Part shown: positions 9,467-17,879 of the stretch, in pieces
Position numbering within the stretch: position 1 is the stretch's first letter
Layout of the letters: every line of letters starts with the position of its first letter
NCBI GenBank assembly: GCA_945271295.1
Contig: CALYPG010000013.1
Coordinates: forward strand, 1 to 61,979
DNA from: an uncultured Gilliamella sp.
GTDB lineage: Bacteria > Pseudomonadota > Gammaproteobacteria > Enterobacterales > Orbaceae
Direction: 5' to 3'
Length of the DNA stretch: 61,979 bases
Made by a program: the position numbers and the translations under genes
The notes under the pieces: generated by a model
The model's database searches: none
What the model saw: the letters and a program-made list of their open reading frames with translations, nothing else
Told to the model about the DNA's origin: nothing

Positions 9467-10714
9467 TTATGGACGGGCTGCTGTTCCATCTGGCGTACGA
9501 GCATTTGTCCATGATGGTAAACCACCTGCTACTGGGAATTTCTTAGCTTTTAGTTCATCAAGATCAATACCAAGACCAGGTTTATCATTAAGATAAGCAT
9601 AACCTTGTTCGATTTCTGGACAGCCAGGAAATACCTCTCTCAATTCATCATTCATTGGTGTATATTCTTGAATACCTAAATTGGTAATACTCAAATCAAT
9701 ATGCATATTAGCTACAACGCCAATCGGTGAAATATCACCAGGGCCATGCCAAGCAGTACGAACACCATGAAGTTCACAAAGGGCCGCGAGCTTTTTAGCC
9801 GGTGTAATACCACCAATCATACTGATATGACAACGAATGAAATCAATTAAGTGTTGGGTGATTAAATGTTTATATTCTGCGAGATGCACAAACAATTCGC
9901 CCATTGCAATTGGGGTTGATGTTTGATGTCGTATAATAGTTAAGAAATCGACATTTTCTGGCGCGACAGGATCTTCAAGATAAAATAATCGATAATCTTC
10001 AAGACTTTTGGCCATTTGTAAGGCAGTAATTGGTTGAACTCTTTCATGAATGTCATGAATAAACTCAATATCAAAACCGATTTTATTACGTAAATGTTCA
10101 AAGAACTTAGGAATACTACGTGCATAGGCCTCAGGATCAAAATAGATACCTGAGGTTTTATTACGCGGGGAACGTTTAGGATGAATATTTTTAGCTTTAT
10201 CATACTGAGTATTAATTAATTTAAGATCCTCAGTACCGACGCCACCATACATACCCATTTGACAGCGAACATATTGATAGCCTTCTTCAATAGCTGCACG
10301 AATATTGTCTTCGGCAGCAATTGCATCGCTACCATCACAATGACGGTAAAGTGGAATTCCATCACGGCATTTACCACCAAGTAATTCATACACCGGCATG
10401 TTAGCCATTTTGCCTTTAATATCCCATAAAGCCATATCCATTGCCGATATAGCATTATTTATTACAGGACCATTGCGCCAATAACCACTGACAACAGCTG
10501 ACTGCCAAAGATCTTCAATACGGCAAGGATTTTTGCCAATTAAGAAAGGTTTTATATAATCATTTATTGCGGCTTGAACGGCGAAAATACGTTGGGTGAA
10601 AGTTGCACAGCCTAAACCATAGAGGCCATCTTGATTAGTTTCAATCTTAACAACAACCAGATCAATACCACCTGGTGCTGTCAAAATCGTTTTGACATTT
10701 GTTATTTTTATCAT
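9467..10714 (-). CDS. RspA/ManD-like sugar-acid dehydratase (enolase superfamily)
   Basis: A 415-residue mandelate-racemase/enolase-superfamily protein, closest in pattern to E. coli RspA and D-mannonate dehydratases. This family dehydrates D-mannonate or D-gluconate to 2-keto-3-deoxygluconate, with widely varying activity. The N-terminal capping domain spans about 1-115 (WRNGPV, ALWDIKGKMANMP). The barrel carries the expected metal ligands D221 (HDIHE), E247 (LEDP) and E273 (MGELF), with H323 (AWHGPGD) as the probable catalytic His. A GGAG ribosome binding site precedes the ATG. It has its own operator-like site upstream at 10756. The locus also holds IdnO/IdnD-type enzymes, so the substrate is probably a hexonate; which one is not readable. 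Confidence 0.87.
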   Translation of the reverse strand: MIKITNVKTILTAPGGIDLVVVKIETNQDGLYGLGCATFTQRIFAVQAAINDYIKPFLIGKNPCRIEDLWQSAVVSGYWRNGPVINNAISAMDMALWDIKGKMANMPVYELLGGKCRDGIPLYRHCDGSDAIAAEDNIRAAIEEGYQYVRCQMGMYGGVGTEDLKLINTQYDKAKNIHPKRSPRNKTSGIYFDPEAYARSIPKFFEHLRNKIGFDIEFIHDIHERVQPITALQMAKSLEDYRLFYLEDPVAPENVDFLTIIRHQTSTPIAMGELFVHLAEYKHLITQHLIDFIRCHISMIGGITPAKKLAALCELHGVRTAWHGPGDISPIGVVANMHIDLSITNLGIQEYTPMNDELREVFPGCPEIEQGYAYLNDKPGLGIDLDELKAKKFPVAGGLPSWTNARTPDGTAARP

Positions 10715-10755
10715 GGAATTCTCCGATGTATACTAGTGTTTTTGAATAAACATAG

Positions 10756-10778
10756 TTGTATGACATCGTATTTCGCCA
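10756..10778. promoter_or_regulatory. Probable GntR operator before the dehydratase gene
   Basis: Contains TTGTATGACAT at 10756-10766, close to the FadR-type half-site pattern TTGTNNNACAA, followed by TATTTCGCCA. A 23-base match with only two differences recurs at 11735-11757 upstream of the divergent idnO-like gene. It lies 42 bases before the dehydratase start. Confidence 0.65.
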
Positions 10779-10833
10779 GATCAAAATAACATTATTTGAA
10801 TAAACTAGGCAAGCTTTTTTTCGAAATTAAAAT

Positions 10834-11535
10834 TTATAATTCTTCTTTTAATTTGTTTATGGCTATGGTATTGGTTTTCATTGCGTTATTTAATGATAAT
10901 TTTGCCGTTTCAACATCGTGCTCTTTGATAGCCATAAAAACTTTAATATGTGCATCAATACTTTCAAGTGTAGGGCCAAACACCCGATTGAGTTCTTCAA
11001 GATAATAATAATAAATATCTTTAATGCCATGAATAATATTAATAAATATTTTATTATGTGATGCTTTTATTATTGAGATATGAAAATCTAAATCAGCCTG
11101 TGAGTATTTTTTATAGTCATTTTTATTAATTAACATACGATTAAGTGCATCTTCAATTGCCAGAATATCATCTTCATTAGCATTGGTTGTAGCAAGTTCT
11201 ATACATTTAAATTCAACTGTTTGCCGAAATACCATCATATCGATAAATTCTTCTTGGCTCAAATGCATAATGGGTTGATTCATGCTGATAATTCGACTTT
11301 TATCCAAATTTTTAGAAACAAAAGAACCCATACCATGTTTCGTGTAAATAATGCCTAAATCCCTAAGTTTTTGCACAGCACTACGAATACTTGTACGACT
11401 GACATTAAACAGATCGGTTAGTTCAAATTCGGACGGCAATTTACTCTCTTGCGGCCAGCTATTATCAAGTATTTTTTCCAACATTTGCTCATAAACCGCA
11501 TCAACAATATTATTTTTAGGAATCGATTTAATCAT
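10834..11535 (-). CDS. GntR-family regulator, FadR (FCD) subgroup
   Basis: A 233-residue DNA-binding regulator. The winged helix-turn-helix spans residues ~8-75 (LPSEFELTDLFNVSRTSIR is the recognition region). An all-helical FCD ligand domain spans ~90-225, with D/H residues (DLDFHISIIKASHN) of the metal/effector pocket. It is encoded between the dehydratase and the dehydrogenase genes. Both arms carry TTGTNNNACAA-type sites, the class of operator bound by this subgroup. The likely role is repression of the sugar-acid genes until a hexonate or hexuronate binds. The effector is unknown. Confidence 0.88.
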   Translation of the reverse strand: MIKSIPKNNIVDAVYEQMLEKILDNSWPQESKLPSEFELTDLFNVSRTSIRSAVQKLRDLGIIYTKHGMGSFVSKNLDKSRIISMNQPIMHLSQEEFIDMMVFRQTVEFKCIELATTNANEDDILAIEDALNRMLINKNDYKKYSQADLDFHISIIKASHNKIFINIIHGIKDIYYYYLEELNRVFGPTLESIDAHIKVFMAIKEHDVETAKLSLNNAMKTNTIAINKLKEEL

Positions 11536-11719
11536 TATTTTTAATCATCGTTAAATTAATACTTATCATATTACAACTTATCTTATCTATTTTATCAATG
11601 TCTTTAATAATTTAGTTTCAATATAAATTGCAACAATTTTTGTTGCGTAGATCACAAAATTAAACATTAGTTATTGCTCAATACCTCAAAAAAGTGCATT
11701 TTACCCAGTATCTTGTAGG

Positions 11720-11730
11720 TTGTATTACAA
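11720..11730. promoter_or_regulatory. GntR operator, perfect TTGTNNNACAA palindrome
   Basis: TTGTATTACAA lies upstream of the idnO-like gene, 15 bases (start to start) from a second perfect palindrome. The spacing would place both on nearly the same face of the helix for regulator binding. Confidence 0.55.
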
Positions 11731-11734
11731 GTTA

Positions 11735-11757
11735 TTGTATGACAATGTATTTCGCCA
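11735..11757. promoter_or_regulatory. GntR operator matching that of the dehydratase gene
   Basis: Starts with the perfect palindrome TTGTATGACAA and continues TGTATTTCGCCA. It differs from the site at 10756-10778 at only two of 23 positions. Confidence 0.65.
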
Positions 11758-11802
11758 AAATTATTAAATACACTAACTTTGATTCTAATAGGATTTTATA
11801 TT

Positions 11803-12570
11803 ATGCATAAACTATTTGATTTAACAGGAAAAACAGCATTAATCACCGGTTCTGCCCGTGGTTTAGGATTTTCCTATGCTGAAGGATTAGCTTCAGCAGG
11901 GGCTAATATTGTTTTAAGTGACATTAACCAACAAAACCTTGATGAAGCCGTAAATAAATTAAAAAACAAAGGCTATCAAGTTACCGGAATTGTCATTGAT
12001 GTTTCTAAAGAAAAACAAATTATTGATGCTTTTGACCAATTGGATAATCAGAATATTCATATAGATATAGTCATTAATAATGCTGGAATTCAACACCGTC
12101 AAGCGTTGGTTGAACTCGAATTAAAAGATTGGCAACGAGTAGTCGATATCCATTTAACCGGCACTTTTTTAGTTTCACGGGAAGCTGCAAAACGAATGAT
12201 AGCTCGTAATTCAGGCGGCAAGTTTATTAATATTTGTTCATTAACCAGTGAGCAAGCTCGCCCTACTGTCGCACCTTATACCGCAGCGAAAGGCGGAATT
12301 AAAATGTTAACCAAATCCATGGCTGCCGAATGGGGACAATTTAATATTCAAGCTAATGCCATTGGTCCTGGCTATATTCTTACTGATATGAATGAAGCAT
12401 TAATTAAGGATCAAACATTTGATACTTGGGTAAAAAATAGTAATCCAGCTAAACGTTGGGGAAAAACAGAAGAGTTAATTGGTACAGCTATTTTCCTTTC
12501 TGCTCCATCATCTAATTATATTAATGGTCAAGTAATTTATGTCGATGGTGGTTGGTTAGCTGTTTTGTAA
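11803..12570 (+). CDS. SDR-family gluconate 5-dehydrogenase (IdnO-like)
   Basis: A 255-residue short-chain dehydrogenase. In E. coli, IdnO interconverts 5-ketogluconate and gluconate with NADPH. Visible features are the Rossmann motif TGSARGLGFS near residue 15, NNAGIQ near 91, the catalytic Ser in NICSLTS, and YTAAK (YxxxK). Long stretches (FLVSREA, KMLTKSM, PAKRWGK, YVDGG) follow E. coli IdnO closely. The ATG at 11803 is chosen because AGGA lies nine bases upstream and the family start (KLFDLTGKTALITG) follows. It is followed 16 bases later by the IdnD-like gene, probably one transcript. Confidence 0.85.
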   Translation: MHKLFDLTGKTALITGSARGLGFSYAEGLASAGANIVLSDINQQNLDEAVNKLKNKGYQVTGIVIDVSKEKQIIDAFDQLDNQNIHIDIVINNAGIQHRQALVELELKDWQRVVDIHLTGTFLVSREAAKRMIARNSGGKFINICSLTSEQARPTVAPYTAAKGGIKMLTKSMAAEWGQFNIQANAIGPGYILTDMNEALIKDQTFDTWVKNSNPAKRWGKTEELIGTAIFLSAPSSNYINGQVIYVDGGWLAVL

Positions 12571-12586
12571 ATATATGGAGTTAAAT

Positions 12587-13639
12587 ATGAGTCAAAAATT
12601 AACGTGCAAAGCATGCTTTGCTCATAGCAAAAAAGATATTCGAGTCGAAGATCGTGAATTAACTTACAACGATAATGAGGTAATAGTCAAAGTTGAAGCA
12701 GGAGGAATTTGTGGCTCAGATATCCATTATTATCAAGAAGGGCATGCTGGATTATCTATATTAAAACATCCTATGGTTATTGGTCATGAGTTTGCTGGTC
12801 GGGTATATAAAGCGCCTACTAATTCCAAACTAAAAATAGGCCAAAAAGTCGCTGTTAATCCTTCCCAGCCTTGTAATCATTGTGAATTTTGTCTTAAAGG
12901 TAAACAAAATGAGTGTCCAAACATGCGATTTATGGGAAGTGCTCAATTCAATCCTCATGTACACGGTGGATTTTCCCAATATGTTGTGGTTTCAGAACAA
13001 CAATGTTTTCCTTATGATGACAACATTCCTGCTCAAATTATGGCTTTTAGTGAACCAACTAGCGTTGCTATCCATGCCATTAATGTTGCGGGTTCATTAG
13101 TAGGTAAAAAAGTAATGGTTATTGGCGCCGGACCAATTGGTGGATTAATTATTGCTGCCGCAAAAGCATCAGGTGCCATTGAAATTATTGCCTCAGACAT
13201 TAGTGAACGATGTCAGCAAATAGCATTAGAAATGGGCGCAGACCAAGCCGTAAGTCCGTTGCATGACGAGATCTACCAAAAGTTTGCTGATAACAAAGGC
13301 TATTTTGATGTTACTTTTGAAGCCAGTGGTGCAACAGCTGCTATTGAATCAACCGTTGCAATCACCAAAGCAAATGGTACGATGGTACAAGTCGGAATGG
13401 GACCTAGTCCAATCAACTATCCAGTTGCTCAAATGTTAGCTAAAGAGCTATCATGGAAAGGATCATTTAGATTTATCAATGAATTCGCAGTAGCTGTGAG
13501 TTGGTTAGAAAAAGGATTAATTAACCCAAAACCACTTATTTCAAGTGAATTTGATTATCAAAAAATAGAACAGGCTTTAATCACCGCTACGGATAAAAAT
13601 ATATCTTCAAAAGTTATCGTGACGTTTTTTGATAAATAA
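12587..13639 (+). CDS. L-idonate 5-dehydrogenase (IdnD-like), zinc alcohol dehydrogenase family
   Basis: A 350-residue medium-chain dehydrogenase matching E. coli IdnD, which oxidises L-idonate to 5-ketogluconate. The catalytic zinc site is built from GGICGSDIHYYQEG and GHEFAG. The structural zinc loop has four cysteines (PCNHCEFC...C). The nucleotide fold contains GAGPIGG, and GYFDVTFE and KGSFRFINEF are typical IdnD segments. The start at 12587 has GGAG six bases upstream; the ATG at 12575 would use that ribosome binding site as coding sequence. Together with the IdnO-like enzyme it would convert L-idonate to D-gluconate. No gluconate kinase is encoded nearby. Confidence 0.87.
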   Translation: MSQKLTCKACFAHSKKDIRVEDRELTYNDNEVIVKVEAGGICGSDIHYYQEGHAGLSILKHPMVIGHEFAGRVYKAPTNSKLKIGQKVAVNPSQPCNHCEFCLKGKQNECPNMRFMGSAQFNPHVHGGFSQYVVVSEQQCFPYDDNIPAQIMAFSEPTSVAIHAINVAGSLVGKKVMVIGAGPIGGLIIAAAKASGAIEIIASDISERCQQIALEMGADQAVSPLHDEIYQKFADNKGYFDVTFEASGATAAIESTVAITKANGTMVQVGMGPSPINYPVAQMLAKELSWKGSFRFINEFAVAVSWLEKGLINPKPLISSEFDYQKIEQALITATDKNISSKVIVTFFDK

Positions 13640-13669
13640 ATATATGCTATGTGTTAACACAAACTAATT

Positions 13670-13704
13670 ATCATCTCGATTACTTATTCATCGAGATGAT
13701 TTTA
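13670..13704 (+). terminator. Terminator after the idnO-idnD pair
   Basis: A perfect 11-bp stem (ATCATCTCGAT with ATCGAGATGAT) with a 9-nt loop, followed by TTTTAC, about 30 bases after the stop codon. Confidence 0.65.
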
Positions 13705-13884
13705 CTAAAAGTCAAAATTTAACTAATAAGCTATTAGTCATAATATATTCAATAAATAAAATATCTTGCAAGTTGGTAATTGACCTTATAATTATTGACT
13801 CATTATATTAATTCATCATTTGAAATAACATCAACAATGAAAAGGAAATATATTGGTTGACTCATGTACTACCTAAAACAAAAT

Positions 13885-13922
13885 AACAAAACTCCATCAA
13901 TAAAAACTGACGGAGTTTTGTT
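13885..13922 (-). terminator. Terminator of the transketolase gene
   Basis: AACAAAACTCC (13885-13895) pairs with GGAGTTTTGTT (13912-13922). On the minus strand it lies just after the tkt stop and is followed by TATTTTGTTTT. Confidence 0.75.
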
Positions 13923-13938
13923 TGTTGCACATGCATTA

Positions 13939-15945
13939 TTAGTTTAATAAGCTTTTAGCTTGTGCTAATACATTTTCTAATGTAAAACCATATTCCTTAA
14001 ATAATTGTTCTGCCGGACCTGACTGCCCAAACGTTGTCATACCAATTACTTTACCATTTAACCCAACATATTTATACCAATAATCGCTAATACCTGCTTC
14101 GATGGCAATTCGAGCAGAAACAGACGATGGTAATACTGATTCTTTATAAGTGTCATCTTGTTTATCGAAGGTATCAGTTGATGGCATCGAAACCACTCGA
14201 ACCTTTTTACCTGCTTGTGTTAGTTGTTGAAAAGCTTCAACCGCTAATTCAACTTCAGAACCTGTCGCAATGAAAATAAGTTCTGGCATACCTATGCAAT
14301 CATTTAAAATATAACCACCACGATAAACATTAGCCAATTGCTCATTGGTACGGTCTTGTTGTTTAAGATTTTGTCTGGAAAAGATGAGTGCTGTTGGACC
14401 ATCTTTACGTTCAATTGCATATTGCCAAGCAATAGCAGACTCAACTTGGTCACATGGGCGCCAAGTACTAACATTTGGTGTAACTCTTAAACTGGCCATT
14501 TGTTCTACTGGTTGATGAGTAGGCCCATCTTCACCTAATCCAATTGAATCGTGAGTATAAACAAATATTGAGCGAATTTGCATTAATGCTGCCATACGAA
14601 TTGCATTACGTGCATATTCCATGAACATTAAGAAAGTAGCACCATAAGGAATAAAACCTCCATGCAAAGCAATACCATTCATAATTGCTGACATACCAAA
14701 TTCACGAACACCATAATGAATATAATTACCATCTGGATTGGCTAAGATCTCTTTTGAACCTGACCACATAGTTAAATTACTTGGAGCTAAATCAGCAGAT
14801 CCCCCTAAAAATTCAGGTAGGGCTGGTGCAAAAGCTTCAATTGCATTTTGTGATGCTTTACGCGTTGCAATTGTAGCTGGATTGGCTTGCAATTTTTCAA
14901 CAATTGATTTGGCTGTTGATAACCAATTTGCCGGTAAATCGCCATCAATACGACGTTTAAACTCTTTAGCTAATTCTGGATAAGCTTTTGCATAAGCAGC
15001 AAAACGAATATTCCACTCAGCTTCGATCTGTTTACCTTGCTCTTTAGCATCCCACGCATCATAATATGCTTTCGGGATTTCAAACGCTGGCGATGTCCAG
15101 CCTAATGCTTGGCGGGTTGCGGCAATTTCAGCATCACCTAAAGGCGCTCCATGGCTTTCATGACTACCTGCTTTATTAGGTGAACCAAAACCAATCACTG
15201 TTTTGCACATTAGTAAAGATGGCTTATCAGTTACTGCTTGCGCTTGTTCAATGGCATATTTTAAAGCTTGTGCGTCATGACCATCAATATCACGAATAAC
15301 ATGCCAGCCATAAGCTTCAAAGCGTTTAGCTGTATCATCAGTAAACCAACCTTCAACTTCACCATCAATTGAGATGCCATTATCATCATAAAATGTAATT
15401 AGTTTACCTAATTTAAGAGTCCCTGCTAATGAGCAGACTTCGTGTGAAATCCCTTCCATCATACAGCCATCACCCATAAATACATAAGTGTAGTGATCGA
15501 CAATTGTATGTCCAGGCTTATTGAATTGTGCGGCTAAGGTTTTTTCAGCAATTGCCATACCCACTGCATTAGCGATTCCTTGCCCTAGTGGACCTGTTGT
15601 GGTTTCGACGCCCGGTACATGACCATATTCAGGATGACCGGCTGTTTTTGATTGCAATTGACGAAAATTTTTCAAATCATCAATTGTCAAAGCATAACCT
15701 GTAAGGTGTAATAAACTATACATCAACATAGAAGCATGACCATTTGATAACACAAAACGATCACGATCTGCCCAAAGTGGATTAGTTGGATTATGTTTTA
15801 AAAAACCTCGCCATAGTACTTCAGCCATATCTGCCATACCCATTGGCGCACCAGGATGACCTGATTTTGCTTTTTGTACACCATCCATGCTTAATGCTCT
15901 TATCGCATTCGCCAGTTCGCGGTGAGATAGTGTTGTTGCATTCAT
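13939..15945 (-). CDS. tkt: Transketolase
   Basis: A 668-residue thiamine-diphosphate enzyme moving two-carbon units between sugar phosphates in the non-oxidative pentose phosphate pathway. The ThDP motif [18 protein letters not shown] lies near residue 155, followed by [11 protein letters not shown]. The N-terminal [14 protein letters not shown] and HASMLMY segments and the middle-domain VREFGMSAI segment are canonical. Length equals that of E. coli TktA. GGAG precedes the start. It lies downstream of talB but behind a terminator, so it should have its own promoter. It depends on the thiamine uptake encoded at 58-61 kb for its cofactor. Confidence 0.96.
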   Translation of the reverse strand: MNATTLSHRELANAIRALSMDGVQKAKSGHPGAPMGMADMAEVLWRGFLKHNPTNPLWADRDRFVLSNGHASMLMYSLLHLTGYALTIDDLKNFRQLQSKTAGHPEYGHVPGVETTTGPLGQGIANAVGMAIAEKTLAAQFNKPGHTIVDHYTYVFMGDGCMMEGISHEVCSLAGTLKLGKLITFYDDNGISIDGEVEGWFTDDTAKRFEAYGWHVIRDIDGHDAQALKYAIEQAQAVTDKPSLLMCKTVIGFGSPNKAGSHESHGAPLGDAEIAATRQALGWTSPAFEIPKAYYDAWDAKEQGKQIEAEWNIRFAAYAKAYPELAKEFKRRIDGDLPANWLSTAKSIVEKLQANPATIATRKASQNAIEAFAPALPEFLGGSADLAPSNLTMWSGSKEILANPDGNYIHYGVREFGMSAIMNGIALHGGFIPYGATFLMFMEYARNAIRMAALMQIRSIFVYTHDSIGLGEDGPTHQPVEQMASLRVTPNVSTWRPCDQVESAIAWQYAIERKDGPTALIFSRQNLKQQDRTNEQLANVYRGGYILNDCIGMPELIFIATGSEVELAVEAFQQLTQAGKKVRVVSMPSTDTFDKQDDTYKESVLPSSVSARIAIEAGISDYWYKYVGLNGKVIGMTTFGQSGPAEQLFKEYGFTLENVLAQAKSLLN

Positions 15946-16053
15946 ATTGTTATCTCCAGAATTATTTCCAATTAATCATTTTTTTATCCACAAATATTTT
16001 CAATATGTAGATTTCGATAGTTAAACTAACGACAAAAATACAAAATAGTAAAA

Positions 16054-16070
16054 AGGGAGCATCGCTCCCT
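16054..16070 (-). terminator. Terminator of the transaldolase gene
   Basis: AGGGAGC and GCTCCCT form a 7-bp stem with a 3-nt loop. On the minus strand it directly follows the talB stop and is followed by a TTTT run. It separates talB from tkt. Confidence 0.75.
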
Positions 16071-16076
16071 GTAATG

Positions 16077-17027
16077 TTATAGTAAGGTACCAATCATCTC
16101 TTCTAATTTACCTTGATCGACAGCGAATGCACGGATACCTTCAGCTAGTTTTTCAACAGCCATCGCATCGCTATTATGTTGCCATCTAAATTCGGCTTCG
16201 GTCATCAATGCTGGGCGAGCCACTATAGTTTGATTTGGATTGAGTTTTTGTGCCACTGAAGCATTTGATTGTTGCATTTCGGCTAACAAATTAGGGGAAA
16301 TAGTTAATCTATCACAACCAGCTAATGCTAAAATCTGATCGATTTTACGGAAACTTGCTCCCATAACAATGGTTTTATAACCATGTTGTTTGTAATAGTT
16401 ATAGATATTACGCACTGAAACTACACCAGGATCTTGATCTGCTACATAAGGTTCAATTGGTTTTTTAGCTTGATACCAATCATAAATACGCCCAACAAAT
16501 GGAGAGATTAAAAATGCATTCACTTCAGCACATGCACGGGCTTGTGCAAAGGAAAACAATAGCGTCAAATTACAATTAATGCCTTCTTTCTCTAATACTT
16601 CAGCTGCTTTAATCCCTTCCCAAGTGGAAGCAATTTTGATTAGAATTCTTGATTTATCAATACCTTTATCTTTATAAAGCGCAATAATACGACGTGCTTT
16701 TTCAATACAACCTTGTTTATCAAAAGATAAACGCGCATCAACTTCGGTTGAAATTCTTCCCGGTACCGTTTTTAAAATTTCAGCACCAATATTCACGGCA
16801 ACTTGATCACAAGCATTAACTAACTGTTGTTCTTTACTTCCACCCAATTTTTTGGCAGTTTCAACAGCAGAATCAATTAAATAACGATATTGAGGAAGTT
16901 GGGCAGCTTTTAAAACAAGAGAGGGATTGGTGGTTGCGTCTTCTGGTGAAAATTGTTTAATGGAATCGATATCACCTGTATCAGCGACTACAACGGTTAA
17001 TTTTTTAAATTCATCTAATTGACTCAT
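16077..17027 (-). CDS. talB: Transaldolase
   Basis: A 316-residue class I aldolase-type enzyme transferring dihydroxyacetone units in the pentose phosphate pathway. [13 protein letters not shown] marks the first barrel strand, and the Schiff-base lysine lies in [11 protein letters not shown] near residue 132. The C-terminal [13 protein letters not shown] is typical of TalA/TalB. Length matches E. coli TalB (317). GGAAG lies upstream of the ATG. It sits directly before tkt, a natural metabolic partner. Confidence 0.95.
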   Translation of the reverse strand: MSQLDEFKKLTVVVADTGDIDSIKQFSPEDATTNPSLVLKAAQLPQYRYLIDSAVETAKKLGGSKEQQLVNACDQVAVNIGAEILKTVPGRISTEVDARLSFDKQGCIEKARRIIALYKDKGIDKSRILIKIASTWEGIKAAEVLEKEGINCNLTLLFSFAQARACAEVNAFLISPFVGRIYDWYQAKKPIEPYVADQDPGVVSVRNIYNYYKQHGYKTIVMGASFRKIDQILALAGCDRLTISPNLLAEMQQSNASVAQKLNPNQTIVARPALMTEAEFRWQHNSDAMAVEKLAEGIRAFAVDQGKLEEMIGTLL

Positions 17028-17577
17028 ACTTCTTCTTCCTTAACAACTATAGATTAACTTTGACTTATAATAACATTTATTCAAAAATAAAACGACTTTG
17101 GCATTAAGGTAGTTAACATATAATCTTTATAATAAAAACCTTAAAAACTTATTTAATATAGCAGAAAATCTAAACAGTAAATATATTTAATCAAAAAAAC
17201 ACAAGGAAATAATAGATTATTCATAACTAACATCGATAATCGGTGATTAAATGAAGTTAGTCATCTTACAATTTAGTCGATTGTCAATACACTAATAACT
17301 GGAGCAAGAAATATCTTTAATTTAGGTATTGATGACAAATAAGCTAAACCACAATTACCAATAGAAGCCACCTTTTGCTCTGAAAACACAACTAATATTA
17401 GTGTAATTAATACCAATAATTAACCTACGGATTAATAACATAAAATTAATTATATTATTTGCTTCGCTTATTAAATGACTCATGATCTACCAGATAGTAA
17501 TTTACATTGCCACCTTAGCAATAATTATGGCTGGATTCAATGATATACAATAAAGTCAAATATTAATTTATTATCAA
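17028..17577. other. 550-base gene-free stretch between talB and feoC
   Basis: No intact reading frame is present. It must contain the talB promoter at its left end. Short open patches exist on both strands (for example around 17270-17340 on the plus strand), interrupted by stops. They could be the residue of a lost gene, but I cannot match them to any family. Confidence 0.4.
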
Positions 17578-17811
17578 TTATAACCAAGCATAAATAACTG
17601 TAGACATTATATGACAATCACTACAACTAGTGCATTTCTTCTGTCGACACATACCCTCATCCAAAGTTATACGCTTGATAATACCTTTGCTCACCCAAAA
17701 ACTTAACATTTGAGTAACCGCGCTTTCAGGCAAGCAAAAATGACGAGCAATATTTTGTAAATCAACTCGTCCTTTTAATTGAATATAATCACGTAGTGAA
17801 GTCATTAACAT
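17578..17811 (-). CDS. feoC: Ferrous iron transport protein FeoC
   Basis: A 77-residue winged-helix protein, last gene of feoABC. The N-terminal ~60 residues (SLRDYIQLKGRVDLQNIARHF) form the wing-helix. The C-terminal CRQKKCTSCSDC cysteine cluster fits the iron-sulfur-binding loop of FeoC. Two in-frame ATGs (17811 and 17805) are equally plausible starts. FeoC stabilises or regulates FeoB in enterobacteria. The gap to feoB is about 70 bases. Confidence 0.82.
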   Translation of the reverse strand: MLMTSLRDYIQLKGRVDLQNIARHFCLPESAVTQMLSFWVSKGIIKRITLDEGMCRQKKCTSCSDCHIMSTVIYAWL

Positions 17812-17879
17812 AAATTGTACATGAGCAGTAAGGTTATCCTGCTACTTTCTCTTACTTTTAAATATAAAAAAATTAAACT

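Noticed and set aside
9327-9596. Plus-strand frame between the transporter and dehydratase
   Set aside because: Antisense to both well-supported genes at its ends, with no homologous features.
17268-17340. Short plus-strand frame containing LITGARNIFNLGIDDK
   Set aside because: Stops on both sides, no start or ribosome binding site, and no family I can name.
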